Assembly: GCA_945875845.1 (NCBI GenBank)
Contig: CAMCMB010000013.1
Location: forward strand, 52,518-116,517
Origin: Pirellula staleyi DSM 6068
Lineage (GTDB): Bacteria > Planctomycetota > Planctomycetia > Pirellulales > Pirellulaceae
Direction of reading: 5' to 3'
Length of the DNA stretch: 64,000 bases
Position 1 is the first letter of the stretch; the number at the start of each line of letters is the position of its first letter. The translations under genes and the position numbers were made by a program. Positions 46,172-55,160 of the stretch are shown here, one piece after another. The notes under the pieces were generated by a model. That model had not been told where the DNA came from, searched no databases, and worked only from the letters and a program-made list of their open reading frames with translations.

Positions 46172-46287
46172 GAGTGTGCCTTTCGTTGAGTGGTATGCGT
46201 CGTTTGGACGGACCATTCTTCGCGGTTTACTCGCTCATGTATCTAGGCTGTGAAATGTGTTTTGAAACTCATCTGTGTCACAGGTGG

Positions 46288-46395
46288 GACACACTTTCCA
46301 CACACTTTTCACACATTACTCGCTCACTCACACATTTCCGACACACTTTCCACACATTACAAGGTCACGCCACACATTCGATTTTTTCCCCTCGA
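46288..46395. promoter_or_regulatory. Repeated GACACACTTTCCACACA motifs in the divergent control region
   Basis: A 17-bp word GACACACTTTCCACACA occurs at 46288-46304 and 46340-46356, 52 bp apart, with three further CACACATT words nearby. It lies between divergent sigma-like and nuclease genes, so operator or iteron functions are possible. Confidence 0.5.
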
Positions 46396-46473
46396 CTGCG
46401 AACTTCAGACCTCTGCGGGTAATAACTATATGGAGGCACAACGCTTCCACGTTTAACAACGCAGGAGTTTGCC

Positions 46474-47280
46474 ATGCATCAGTCCCCATCGATGTCGTTT
46501 CTGATCCACGAATCAGCCGAAGAATATCACGCCAAAGCGAAGCACTACCTTTCCAGCCACCAACTGGCCGACTTTCGCAAGTGCCCCCAGCTCTACTACC
46601 GCAAGAAGACCCAACCACGCACCCAAGAGGAATCGCCTGCATACTTGGTCGGCCGAGCTGCCCACGTGTTGATCCTCGAAGGCCTCGAACGATTCCGCGA
46701 AGACTTCGCTGTCGGCGGTCCTATCAATGCCCGAACCGGACAACCATTCGGCGCTACGACCAAAGCCTGGGGTGAATGGGCAGCGACCGTTGGTAAACCC
46801 GTCCTCTCAGATTCTCAGTTCGAAATGGTCGAGCGGATGAACGAATCGGTTGCGATGCACGAATCGGCTGTCGATTTGCTGCAATACGGAATCGCCGAGA
46901 GTGTTGTTCGTGCCGAGTACTGTGGGCTCCCCTGCCAGATCCGAATCGACTGGCTCGAACCGGTCCAAGGGATCGTTGACCTCAAAACGTGTGACGACCT
47001 GACGTGGTTCGAAGCCGACTCGCGTCGCTACGGGTACGCCCATCAATTGGCCTTCTACCGCGCCGTGCTTTCGAAAGCCCTTGGGATCTACGTTCCCGTT
47101 CATCTGATCGCCGTTGAGAAGAAAGAACCTTACCGCTGCGGCGTCTGGCAACTCTCAAGCGAGGTTCTGAACCTTGCCCAAAAGGAAAACGAGCAAGCGA
47201 TCGATCGTTTGCATGCATGCATCGCCAATGACTCTTGGCCCACGGGCTACGAAGAGCCGCGCGTCTTTGACTTCATTTGA
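46474..47280 (+). CDS. PD-(D/E)XK nuclease, phage exonuclease-like
   Basis: 268 residues of the YqaJ/RecE-like PDDEXK family used in phage recombination. An N-terminal FRKCPQLYYRKK box is followed by GRAAHVLILEG and the catalytic GIVDLKTCDDLTWFE (D...ExK type), with the QLAFYRAVLSK helix. It would resect dsDNA for single-strand annealing with the next gene products. First gene of the replication block. Confidence 0.82.
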   Translation: MHQSPSMSFLIHESAEEYHAKAKHYLSSHQLADFRKCPQLYYRKKTQPRTQEESPAYLVGRAAHVLILEGLERFREDFAVGGPINARTGQPFGATTKAWGEWAATVGKPVLSDSQFEMVERMNESVAMHESAVDLLQYGIAESVVRAEYCGLPCQIRIDWLEPVQGIVDLKTCDDLTWFEADSRRYGYAHQLAFYRAVLSKALGIYVPVHLIAVEKKEPYRCGVWQLSSEVLNLAQKENEQAIDRLHACIANDSWPTGYEEPRVFDFI

Positions 47281-47425
47281 TCCACTGCGGCGAGCAGGTG
47301 GGATGGCGTGACGCTCTTTGCCATGGTGGGCAATCAGACAGAGCGTCGGGACTCCCTGTGCCCACCTGCTTGCTGCTTTTACTGACCCATTTATTTCGTT
47401 GTTCGATTTTGTAAGGAAAAAGCAG

Positions 47426-48238
47426 ATGAGTTTATTACAGCAAGTACAGCGTGGAAGATCCCAACAGCCACCTCGAATCCTGGTCTATGGTACCGAAGGG
47501 GTCGGCAAGAGTAGCCTCGCGGCAACCACCCCCAAACCGATCTTTATCCAAACCGAAGATGGTCTGGGGGAGATCGATTGCGACAAGTTTCCGTTGTCCA
47601 AATCTCTCGAGGATGTCGTCGCGGCACTCACGGAGTTAGAGACCCAGCCGCATGATTACCAAACCGTCGCGATCGATTCGCTCGATTGGCTCGAGCGATT
47701 GATCTGGGATGCCGTTTGCCGGCGCGAATCGGCCACGACGATCGAAAAGGTCGGCGGCGGATACGGCAAGGGCTACACGCTCGCCTTGGACTACTGGCGT
47801 CGATTGATCGACAAGCTCGGTAATCTCCATCGCGATCGCGGCATGATGGTCTTCTTGATCGCTCATGCCAAGGTCGAGAAGTTCGAGGACCCGGAAGCGC
47901 CGGCCTACGATCGCTACTCACCCCGTCTGCACAAGCATGCTAGCGCCATCATCACCGAATGGTGCGACGCGGTGCTGTTTGCCACCAAGCGATTTACGAC
48001 CCGCACGGAGGAGAGTGGCTTTGGTCGCCAGCGAGCGATCGCTGCCCCAGTGGGCGCAGCCGGTGGCGAACGCATCTTGAAAACGGTCGGCGGCCCTTCT
48101 TGCGTGGCCAAGAACCGGTACCGACTCAAACCTGAAATTCCATTGGCTTGGGATGCGATTGTTGGCGGCATCCTCAGCACATCCAACGAACTGTCCAACC
48201 CCGTTTCTGCACCAGAAGGAGCTACGAACCATGGCTAA
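47426..48238 (+). CDS. RecA-like P-loop ATPase (Sak4/AAA_24-like)
   Basis: 270 residues from ATG 47426 (AAGGA upstream). Walker A GTEGVGKSS (about 22-30), Walker B-like TVAIDSLDWLE (about 73-83), and the AAA_24 pattern ILVYGTEG...IFIQTEDG. Sak4-type proteins anneal single strands in phage recombination. Overlaps the following DUF669-like gene by 8 bp. Confidence 0.82.
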   Translation: MSLLQQVQRGRSQQPPRILVYGTEGVGKSSLAATTPKPIFIQTEDGLGEIDCDKFPLSKSLEDVVAALTELETQPHDYQTVAIDSLDWLERLIWDAVCRRESATTIEKVGGGYGKGYTLALDYWRRLIDKLGNLHRDRGMMVFLIAHAKVEKFEDPEAPAYDRYSPRLHKHASAIITEWCDAVLFATKRFTTRTEESGFGRQRAIAAPVGAAGGERILKTVGGPSCVAKNRYRLKPEIPLAWDAIVGGILSTSNELSNPVSAPEGATNHG

Positions 48239-48689
48239 TCTCAACAACTTTAACGCGAATCAAGTCGAACCGTCCTCGAATTTGGAAGCGATCCCTGCAG
48301 GCAAGTACCTGGCCGTGATCACCGAGTCGGAACTCAAGCCGACGAAGTCCGGATCGGGCAGCTACTTGCAGCTGACGTTCCAGATCCTCGACGGGGAATA
48401 CAAAGGTCGATTCCTTTGGTCCCGGCTCAATCTTCAAAATGCCAATCCCACTGCGGTGAAGATCGCCCAAGCAGAGTTGTCGGCCATCTGCCGAGCCGTT
48501 GGGGTACTCACCCCGGGCGACTCGGTCGAGCTGCATAACTTGCCGCTGGTGATCAACGTCAAGTGTCGCAAGCGCGAAGATTCGGGGGACATCACCAACG
48601 AGATCAAGGGTTACGCGAAACCTGAGGCCGTGACAGCACAGCCTCAGCAAGCAAACCACACGACGCCACCATGGAGACGTCCCTCGTGA
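48231..48689 (+). CDS. DUF669-like ssDNA-binding phage protein
   Basis: 152 residues. Segments EAIPAGKYLAVITESELKPT, SGSYLQLTFQILDGEYKGR and FLWSRLNLQN match the DUF669 family, usually found beside Sak/Erf and ssDNA-binding functions of phages. A Pro/Gln-rich tail follows. The end overlaps rusA by 19 bp. Confidence 0.75.
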   Translation: MANLNNFNANQVEPSSNLEAIPAGKYLAVITESELKPTKSGSGSYLQLTFQILDGEYKGRFLWSRLNLQNANPTAVKIAQAELSAICRAVGVLTPGDSVELHNLPLVINVKCRKREDSGDITNEIKGYAKPEAVTAQPQQANHTTPPWRRPS

Positions 48690-49039
48690 TCGAATTCGAA
48701 CTGCCGTATCCGCCGTCAGTAAACCATTACTGGCGGCGGGTGGGAGCACGGACGCTCATCAGCCGCGGGGGTCGACTCTTCCGTCAACAGGTTGTGTCGA
48801 TCCTCGCGGCGCGAGGCGTTCGCCCACTCGATGGTGACTTGGAGGTCTTCATCGAACTGTATCCACCCGACCGTCGTCGCCGGGATGTGGATAACACGCA
48901 AAAAGCTTTGCTCGATGCACTCGGGCAAGGTGGTGCCTATCACGACGACAGCCAAATCATCCACCTAGACACCTGGAAACGCGAACCGATCCCTGGCGGC
49001 ATGGTTTTTGTTCGAATCTCGAAATGTTCGGAAGTGTGA
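48671..49039 (+). CDS. RusA-like Holliday junction resolvase
   Basis: 122 residues. RusA family: PPSVNHYWRR start, YPPDRRRRDVDNTQKALLDA with catalytic Asp residues, and YHDDSQIIHL. Resolves recombination intermediates at stalled forks. Its stop overlaps the next ATG (TGATG). Confidence 0.9.
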   Translation: METSLVIEFELPYPPSVNHYWRRVGARTLISRGGRLFRQQVVSILAARGVRPLDGDLEVFIELYPPDRRRRDVDNTQKALLDALGQGGAYHDDSQIIHLDTWKREPIPGGMVFVRISKCSEV

Positions 49040-49260
49040 TGATGAACGAGAGTTTAGACCAACGGATTTGTGGCGACTGCGGGGTCGTTGCCACAAGCGA
49101 TAAACGTGAATGCCCCGAGTGTGGCCGGCTGCTTCGTTCGCATCGCAAGCGGCGCAATCGAAGAGTGGGGATCGACCTCGATAGCGATTGCATTGAGGAA
49201 CCGGACCGGTCGTTCGAGTCCCGATTGGAAGATGGCTTTTCGATGCTGAAGTGGGAGTAA
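49039..49260 (+). CDS. Small zinc-ribbon protein
   Basis: 73 residues from ATG 49039, coupled to rusA. CGDCG and CPECG form a four-Cys zinc ribbon within the first 30 residues, followed by a basic stretch (RSHRKRRNRR). Probably a DNA- or protein-binding accessory of the replication block. Confidence 0.65.
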   Translation: MMNESLDQRICGDCGVVATSDKRECPECGRLLRSHRKRRNRRVGIDLDSDCIEEPDRSFESRLEDGFSMLKWE

Positions 49261-49264
49261 CACC

Positions 49265-51745
49265 ATGCAACTTCGACCCTATCAACAAGCGGCCGTCGAT
49301 GCGGTTTACAACCACCTGCGTGATCGCGATGACAATCCTTGTGTGGTCATTCCAACCGCAGGGGGGAAAACTCCATGTATGGCCACGATTTGCAAGGATA
49401 CGGTCACGCTCTGGCAAGGTCGCGTACTAGTACTGGCCCACGTCAAAGAGCTGCTGCAGCAAACAGCCGACAAGTTAACCGCAGTCTGCCCCGAGGTGGA
49501 CTTCGGTATTTACTCGGCAGGCTTGAAGCGTCGCGACACCAACAATGCCGTCATCATCGCCGGCATCCAATCGGTGTATCGCCGAGCCTGCGAATTGGAT
49601 GCCTTTGATCTGGTAATGGTAGATGAATGCTTCGTTGAAGGGACGCTAATTTCGACACCGTCTGGTGCCATCCCAATTGAAGAAGTTCAACCAGGGATGT
49701 TTGTCTGTCATGCAAGTGGAGTTGGCAAAGTACTTGCCACTTCGGCGCGAAAAGTTGATCAACTAGTGAAGCTGGAGTATTCCGATGGGACTGAAATCAC
49801 ATGCACCCCAAACCATCCAATCTTCACAGAAAGTGGATGGAAATCAGCGGCGACCCTGGAAGTCGGATCGCTGGCAATCGGCATCGAAGGCATGCGAATG
49901 CTGTGGGAAAAGGTTTTATCCGTGGGTGAAGTCAATGGCCGATGGAAGCCTACGAATCCAGAAGGAAAAACTTTGGATGAAACAGAGATTTTGCTCGATC
50001 TCTTGCTCCAAGATCCACAGCAATTGCATGCGATCCAAGGAAGTGCGAACGAAGGTCAGTGCGACAATGAAAGCCAAAGGACATCACCCACGAATGCGAG
50101 GAGGCAACGGCAAAATAACAATTCCGCAAATGCGACTTTTGGAACTGCTGGGGGTAGGTTGGATTGCAGAGCAAGCAGTGCCCGTCACTGGTTTCAAGGC
50201 ACTCAAACTTCCCAAGAACCTCAAGATCGACATCGCTCACCCAAAGAAAATGATCGCGATCGAGCTGGATGGTCACAGCCACCAATCGCCGAATCGAAGA
50301 TTACAAGACTCACGGAAAACAGTTTACCTGGCGCAAAACGGTTGGTTCGTCTTTCGCATTACAAACCAGCGGGCGGACGAGTTGTCTTCAACCTGCACGT
50401 CTCCGGACATCCTTCTTACTTTGCTAACGGCACACTTGTTCATAACTGCCACCTGATTCCCATCGAAAGCGAGGGAATGTACCAACAATTCCTCGCCGAT
50501 GCCAAGAAGGTCAATCCGCACCTGCGCATCATTGGGTTTACGGCCACTCCGTTTCGACTCAAGGACGGTGAGATCTGCGCCCCTGGGAACATCCTCAACA
50601 CGATCTGTTACGAGGTTGGGATCAAGGAACTGATCCGCGATGGGTTTTTGTGTCCGCTGATCTCGAAGTCTGGCAATGAGCAAATCGACTTTGGCTCGCT
50701 CCACATTCGCGCTGGCGAATTCGTAGCCGACGAGGTCGAAGCTCTCATGGATAGCGAAACGCTGGTTGAATCTGTGTGCCGTGAGATCGTCGAGTACTCG
50801 GCCGACCGCAACGCCGTGCTGATTTTCTCAAGCGGCGTTCGGCATGGCAACCACATCGTCGATACCCTTCGCGATAAGCATGGCATCCAGTGCGGATTTG
50901 TCACTGGCGAGACCTCCTCTGAGGATCGGGATCGATTGCTCACGCGATTCCGCAGCGGCCAGCTGAAATACCTGTGCAACGTCAACGTGCTTACCACCGG
51001 CTTCGATGCACCCAACATCGATTGCGTGGCATTGGTACGTCCGACGTCTTCACCTGGTCTTTTCTACCAGGCTGTCGGTCGCGGCTTCAGGCTTCACCCA
51101 AGCAAACAGAACTGTTTAGTCCTCGACTTTGGTGGCAATGTTCTTAGGCACGGGCCCGTCGATTGCCTGCGGATCAAACCTGCAGGCAGTCAATCGACTG
51201 GAGAAGCGCCGGCGAAGCAATGTCCCAAATGCAACGCGCTCATCGCGATGGGGTACGCGAATTGCCCGGAGTGCGGTTTTACCTTTCCCCCACCTGAGAA
51301 ACAGAACCACGAAGCCCAAGCGACCCAAGCACCGATCCTATCTGGCCAAGTCACCAACACGCGCTACGAAGTCACCGACACACATTACTACAGCCATCTC
51401 AAACGTGGGGCCAGCGACGATGCACCGCGATCGATGCGAGTCGATTACATGATCGGCTGGCGCAACCACAAATCCGAGTGGGTTTGCTTTGAGCATTCAG
51501 GCTACGCACGGCAGCGTGCGGTGGCTTGGTGGAAACAGCGATCCCCCGATCCGGTTCCGGCAACTACCGACGAGGCACTCGCGAGGATCGAAGGGGGTGC
51601 CGTCGCGCAAACCCTCGCGATTGTCGTTCGAAGCGTCTCAGGCGAGGAGTACGACCGGATCGTTGACTACGAGATCGGGCCGATGCCCGAACCTTGCGAC
51701 CAAGATTTTTCCAATGAGTTTACAGACGAGGAGATTCCATTTTGA
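49265..51745 (+). CDS. DEAD/DEAH-box helicase interrupted by an intein
   Basis: 826 residues before splicing, 553 after. Motif I IPTAGGKT (about 29-36) and Walker B VMVDE at 117-121, where an intein starts at C122; after the intein the extein resumes CHLIPIE, restoring the DECH box. Motif III is TATPFR; the second RecA domain has LIFSSGV, CNVNVLTTGFDAP and QAVGRGFR; a C-terminal zinc ribbon (CPKCN...CPECG) follows. Activity would need splicing, because the catalytic box is split. Likely the replicative or fork-remodelling helicase of the element. Confidence 0.92.
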   Translation: MQLRPYQQAAVDAVYNHLRDRDDNPCVVIPTAGGKTPCMATICKDTVTLWQGRVLVLAHVKELLQQTADKLTAVCPEVDFGIYSAGLKRRDTNNAVIIAGIQSVYRRACELDAFDLVMVDECFVEGTLISTPSGAIPIEEVQPGMFVCHASGVGKVLATSARKVDQLVKLEYSDGTEITCTPNHPIFTESGWKSAATLEVGSLAIGIEGMRMLWEKVLSVGEVNGRWKPTNPEGKTLDETEILLDLLLQDPQQLHAIQGSANEGQCDNESQRTSPTNARRQRQNNNSANATFGTAGGRLDCRASSARHWFQGTQTSQEPQDRHRSPKENDRDRAGWSQPPIAESKITRLTENSLPGAKRLVRLSHYKPAGGRVVFNLHVSGHPSYFANGTLVHNCHLIPIESEGMYQQFLADAKKVNPHLRIIGFTATPFRLKDGEICAPGNILNTICYEVGIKELIRDGFLCPLISKSGNEQIDFGSLHIRAGEFVADEVEALMDSETLVESVCREIVEYSADRNAVLIFSSGVRHGNHIVDTLRDKHGIQCGFVTGETSSEDRDRLLTRFRSGQLKYLCNVNVLTTGFDAPNIDCVALVRPTSSPGLFYQAVGRGFRLHPSKQNCLVLDFGGNVLRHGPVDCLRIKPAGSQSTGEAPAKQCPKCNALIAMGYANCPECGFTFPPPEKQNHEAQATQAPILSGQVTNTRYEVTDTHYYSHLKRGASDDAPRSMRVDYMIGWRNHKSEWVCFEHSGYARQRAVAWWKQRSPDPVPATTDEALARIEGGAVAQTLAIVVRSVSGEEYDRIVDYEIGPMPEPCDQDFSNEFTDEEIPF
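49628..50446 (+). other. Intein (273 aa) in the helicase DECH box
   Basis: Block A begins C122 FVEGTLISTPSG. Block B is GTEITCTPNHPIF with the TxxH element. Block F/G is RVVFNLHVSGHPSYFANG followed by LVHN before extein Cys, so the canonical C1, His-Asn end and C+1 are all present. The linker between the splicing blocks (about residues 215-355) is hydrophilic, Gln/Asn/Arg/Ser rich, with no homing-endonuclease domain in this frame. That stretch is the antiphase reading of the endonuclease gene at 49785-50456. Confidence 0.92.
49785..50456 (+). CDS. Homing endonuclease, Vsr/DUF559-like, nested in the intein in another frame
   Basis: 223 residues in the +1 frame relative to the helicase/intein. 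Zinc-finger-like C37-x2-C40 and C70-x3-C74, then SKEVRTKVSATMKAKGHH-PRMRGGNGK typical of phage homing nucleases, then a Vsr/DUF559 core: D149 in KIDIAHP, ELDGHSH (160-166), D175, and GWFVFRITNQ. GGAG lies 7 bases before the ATG. The start overlaps intein block B, and the stop falls 10 bp past the intein end. Most of it (662 bp) lies inside the intein, so both proteins are encoded by the same DNA. Confidence 0.82.
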   Translation: MGLKSHAPQTIQSSQKVDGNQRRPWKSDRWQSASKACECCGKRFYPWVKSMADGSLRIQKEKLWMKQRFCSISCSKIHSNCMRSKEVRTKVSATMKAKGHHPRMRGGNGKITIPQMRLLELLGVGWIAEQAVPVTGFKALKLPKNLKIDIAHPKKMIAIELDGHSHQSPNRRLQDSRKTVYLAQNGWFVFRITNQRADELSSTCTSPDILLTLLTAHLFITAT

Positions 51746-51747
51746 AT

Positions 51748-53952
51748 ATGTCATCCGATTTCTCATCTTTGCTTCCATCCGCTTTGGCTTACCGCGAAAG
51801 TGGTCTGTCGGTCCTGCCGGCCGTTCGATTGCAGAAGCGACCAAGGCTTCCAGGTTGGAAGAACTTTCAGCTACGAATCCCGCAAGAGCGACAGATCGTT
51901 GAATGGTTTTCGAAACCAGAAGATGCAATCTGCGTGGTTACGGGCCAAGTCAGTGGTAACCTCGAAATGCTCGACTTCGACCGAGGTGGTGATCGTTTCG
52001 AGGCTTGGAAACAGCAGATCCCACTGGAGTTGTTTGCTCGCCTTGTCATCGAAACTAGCCAGTCCGGTGGAAAACACGTGATCTATCGTTGCTCGGAACC
52101 GATCAACGGCAACATGAAACTAGCGATGGGTTTTCGTGATGGAGCTCTTGTAACCTTGATCGAGACTCGTGGCGAAGGGGGACTGTTTCTCTGTGCTCCG
52201 ACGCTTGGGTACACGATCGAGCAAGGTTCACTGACCGAGATTCCAGAGCTCACTGCGCAGCAGCGAGAAACACTCTTGGAAACGGCATGGTCACTTAACG
52301 AGCACTTGCCCGCAGCGGAAGTACCGTTCGATTCCCAGTTCGTCCCTGAAGATCGCCCTGGTGATGATTTCAACAACCGCGGCGACGTTCGAGCACTGCT
52401 GGTCAAGCATAGCTGGACGTTTGTCAAAGGTGGCGAGAGCGAACTATGGCGTCGACCAGGAAAGACCAACGGTTGGTCAGCGTCGCTCAAGGACAAGTCG
52501 TTCTATGTCTTCAGTGGTAATGCGGCTCCGCTGGAACCCAATCGTGCGTACAGCCCGTTTGCGGTTTACGCATGGCTTGAGTTCGGTGGTGATTTCGAGA
52601 TGGCAGCTCGGATGTTACGACAGCAGGGATACGGAGGCGATCTGGTTTCGACGGTTCTTGCAACATTTGTCAATCATCCTGACATCGAGGTCAATAAAGT
52701 AGAGATGCCGACAGACCCAGGCCCGATGCCATTAGAACTGATGCGGATCCCGGGTTTTGTCTCCGAGGTGATGGACCTTTGTCTTGCAACCGCTCCGTAC
52801 CCAAATCACGTGATGGCGTTTTCGGGGGCGCTTGCTCTGCAAGCCTTCCTGGCCGGCCGAAAAGTTCGAGACCCAGGTGACAACCGAACCAATCTGTATC
52901 TGCTTGGCTTAGCTCACTCTGCCGCCGGTAAGGATTGGCCTCGGAAACTCAACACCCGAATTCTTTTCGAGATCGGAGCGGCCGGTTGCCTCGGCGAGCG
53001 ATTCTCTAGTGGCGAGGGGGTCCAAGATGCCCTGTATCTCTCTCCGAGCATGTTGTTCCAAACTGATGAAATCGATGGGATTCTTCAGTCGATGAACCGT
53101 TCCAAGGATGGACGGTATGAAAGCCTTATGTCGACCCTCCTGACGATGTATTCGACTGCGAATTCGGTTTATCCAATGCGTCGCAAGGCGGGAAAGGAAG
53201 CTCCGGGAGCGATCGATCAGCCGAGCCTAGTTGTGTACGGAACCGCGATTCCCAACCACTACTACGAGGCATTGTCGGAGCGGATGCTTACTAACGGCTT
53301 CTTTGCTCGGATGATCATCCTGGAGTGTGGCGAGCGAGGATCGGGACAAGAGCCGAAGGTTCTCGATATCCCGGAACGCGTCATCGCAACCGCAAGGTGG
53401 TGGAACGACTACAAGCCAGGAACCGGGAATCTTCAGTCTTGGCATCCGATCCCCACGATTATCACCCAAGACGAGGAAGGTCGCGATGTACTTGTGGAAG
53501 CACGTTTGGAGGCGGAGCGCGAATACAATCGCGCCGAGCGGAAGAACGATCCCGTTGGAACCACTGTTTGGGGACGAGTTAGCGAGCAGATGCGCAAGTT
53601 GGCATTACTTTACGCAATCAGCGAAAACCATCGTGAGCCAGTGATCACCAAGTCGGCGGCCGAGTGGGCGGCTCGATTCGTAACTCACCAAGTGCGTCGC
53701 ATGCTCTTCATGGCCGGCAACCACGTGGCTGAGAACTCATACCATGCGGATTGCTTGCGACTGATTCGAAAGCTTCAGGAAACGCCTGAGCGTCAATTGC
53801 CACACAGTCTGCTGCTCAAGCGGATGAAGATGGACGCGAAGTCTTTTCAGGAAATGATCACGACGCTCGAGCAGCAGGGCGATATAGCCACATCGATCGT
53901 CGCCACAACGGGCCGGCCACAGCGAATGTATAAGCTCATTCGGTCGATGTAG
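51748..53952 (+). CDS. Primase-polymerase with DUF3987 helicase-like domain
   Basis: 734 residues from ATG 51748 (a TTG at 51742 overlapping the helicase stop is an alternative). The N-terminal part (about 1-190) resembles bifunctional primase/polymerase domains (LPAVRLQKRPRLPGWKNF, VTGQVSGNLEMLDFD, SGGKHVIYR). From about 300 on, a DUF3987 ATPase-like domain follows (LLGLAHSAAGKDWPRK, SMLFQTDEIDGIL, then a C-terminal winged-helix-like end). Together with the helicase it would prime and drive element replication. Confidence 0.8.
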   Translation: MSSDFSSLLPSALAYRESGLSVLPAVRLQKRPRLPGWKNFQLRIPQERQIVEWFSKPEDAICVVTGQVSGNLEMLDFDRGGDRFEAWKQQIPLELFARLVIETSQSGGKHVIYRCSEPINGNMKLAMGFRDGALVTLIETRGEGGLFLCAPTLGYTIEQGSLTEIPELTAQQRETLLETAWSLNEHLPAAEVPFDSQFVPEDRPGDDFNNRGDVRALLVKHSWTFVKGGESELWRRPGKTNGWSASLKDKSFYVFSGNAAPLEPNRAYSPFAVYAWLEFGGDFEMAARMLRQQGYGGDLVSTVLATFVNHPDIEVNKVEMPTDPGPMPLELMRIPGFVSEVMDLCLATAPYPNHVMAFSGALALQAFLAGRKVRDPGDNRTNLYLLGLAHSAAGKDWPRKLNTRILFEIGAAGCLGERFSSGEGVQDALYLSPSMLFQTDEIDGILQSMNRSKDGRYESLMSTLLTMYSTANSVYPMRRKAGKEAPGAIDQPSLVVYGTAIPNHYYEALSERMLTNGFFARMIILECGERGSGQEPKVLDIPERVIATARWWNDYKPGTGNLQSWHPIPTIITQDEEGRDVLVEARLEAEREYNRAERKNDPVGTTVWGRVSEQMRKLALLYAISENHREPVITKSAAEWAARFVTHQVRRMLFMAGNHVAENSYHADCLRLIRKLQETPERQLPHSLLLKRMKMDAKSFQEMITTLEQQGDIATSIVATTGRPQRMYKLIRSM

Positions 53953-54199
53953 TGAAACGGATATCGCTCGGCTCGGCGGCCGCTGGATGTTAGATGGACT
54001 GGGCAAGCTTCGTAAAAGTAGATGCTATTACCTTGAGTTGCTAGCAAGCCTTGCAGCCTGGCATGCGTGCTTACGACTTGCCCTCGCGCGTTTTTGTAAG
54101 CTTACGTCTGAATAAAAAACTTGACGACTGCGTTCGGAAGCCGTAGCATTAGTGCGCAGAAATGTCGGATGTTCAGTCCATTAAGTTTCGGAAATCACA

Positions 54200-55141
54200 A
54201 TGTTAGTTACAAAGAAGTTTGTGTTAATCCTGCTTTGTGCTGTTTGGTATTGCTTCACTCCAACACAGTTGAACGCTCAAACATCACCAGGAACGGGACA
54301 AGGGAATTTTGGAAGCAACGGATTCGATTTCCAGAACTATGAAATTTATTCAATGTTAAATGTCAATGGACAATTTGCACTCAGCCAAATTCCAAATAAT
54401 GACCCAACACTGTTTACTGATGATATCTCGAATTTAGGTGATGCTCTACTACTTGTTAGCCGAACGACTACGAATGGTGTCCGTGATGTCATAGTTGTTG
54501 TTTCGGGTTTTGGACCCTTTCCGGGCGTGCCTAACAACCAATCGCCAGTGGTCGCACAGGAACTTGCTAATCTTTTAGAGCAAGAAGGCATCGAGAGCCA
54601 AGTTGTAATTATTGATGTCCTTTGGGGCGAGCCAGACGACCGAATTGACCAAGTAATTACCGATATTGCTTGTGAGCACCCCGATCAGCAGATCGTTTGG
54701 ATTGCGTTCGGGTCAGGCGGTGGATTTACACTGGAATTGGAGGGTGACAACGATCAAGATCCAACGCTTGAAGACGCTGATGGGAATCTACCGGTTCCGC
54801 CATATCTAAACGACCCCAGCGGTCCCCCAATTGTCTTAGGGGATTTTAATGGTGTTGAAATCGTCGAAGTTCTTGATGGACTCGGTGTTGAAATCAGTGG
54901 ATCGAATAACGCAGATAATTACATTTGCGATTCGACTTGTTACAAACTGTATCGATGTGATGCCGAGGGTTCGATTGATCTAGGCGTCTTCTTTCACATT
55001 CCCGAATCACCGACACCGGGAGAAGTTTCTATCTTTACGTCGGGTATCATTCACGTGATTTTTGGACCGCATTCTGATCCAGATGGCGACGGCCGAGATA
55101 ATATCGAAGACGCCTTCCCATTCGATCCAAACATGAACTAG
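54200..55141 (+). CDS. Secreted protein with Ca2+-binding-like C-terminus
   Basis: 313 residues with a signal peptide (FVLILLCAVWYCFTPTQLNA). The C-terminus DPDGDGRDNIEDAFPFDPN is a thrombospondin-type-3/EF-like calcium motif. A middle CDSTCYKLYRC is Cys-rich. A cargo gene of the element; function unknown. The 247 bp before it contain no gene. Confidence 0.6.
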   Translation: MLVTKKFVLILLCAVWYCFTPTQLNAQTSPGTGQGNFGSNGFDFQNYEIYSMLNVNGQFALSQIPNNDPTLFTDDISNLGDALLLVSRTTTNGVRDVIVVVSGFGPFPGVPNNQSPVVAQELANLLEQEGIESQVVIIDVLWGEPDDRIDQVITDIACEHPDQQIVWIAFGSGGGFTLELEGDNDQDPTLEDADGNLPVPPYLNDPSGPPIVLGDFNGVEIVEVLDGLGVEISGSNNADNYICDSTCYKLYRCDAEGSIDLGVFFHIPESPTPGEVSIFTSGIIHVIFGPHSDPDGDGRDNIEDAFPFDPNMN

Positions 55142-55160
55142 CGATTTGGAGCGTGATTTC

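Noticed and set aside
46250..46400. A CRISPR array in the CACACTTTCC repeat region
   Set aside because: Only two long repeat copies, no regular spacer length and no cas genes in the window.
49785..50456. The nested frame in the intein as a mere shadow of the helicase gene
   Set aside because: It carries ordered Vsr/DUF559 and zinc-finger motifs and a good ribosome site, whereas the intein-frame reading of the same DNA is low-complexity. The nested frame is the meaningful one in that linker.
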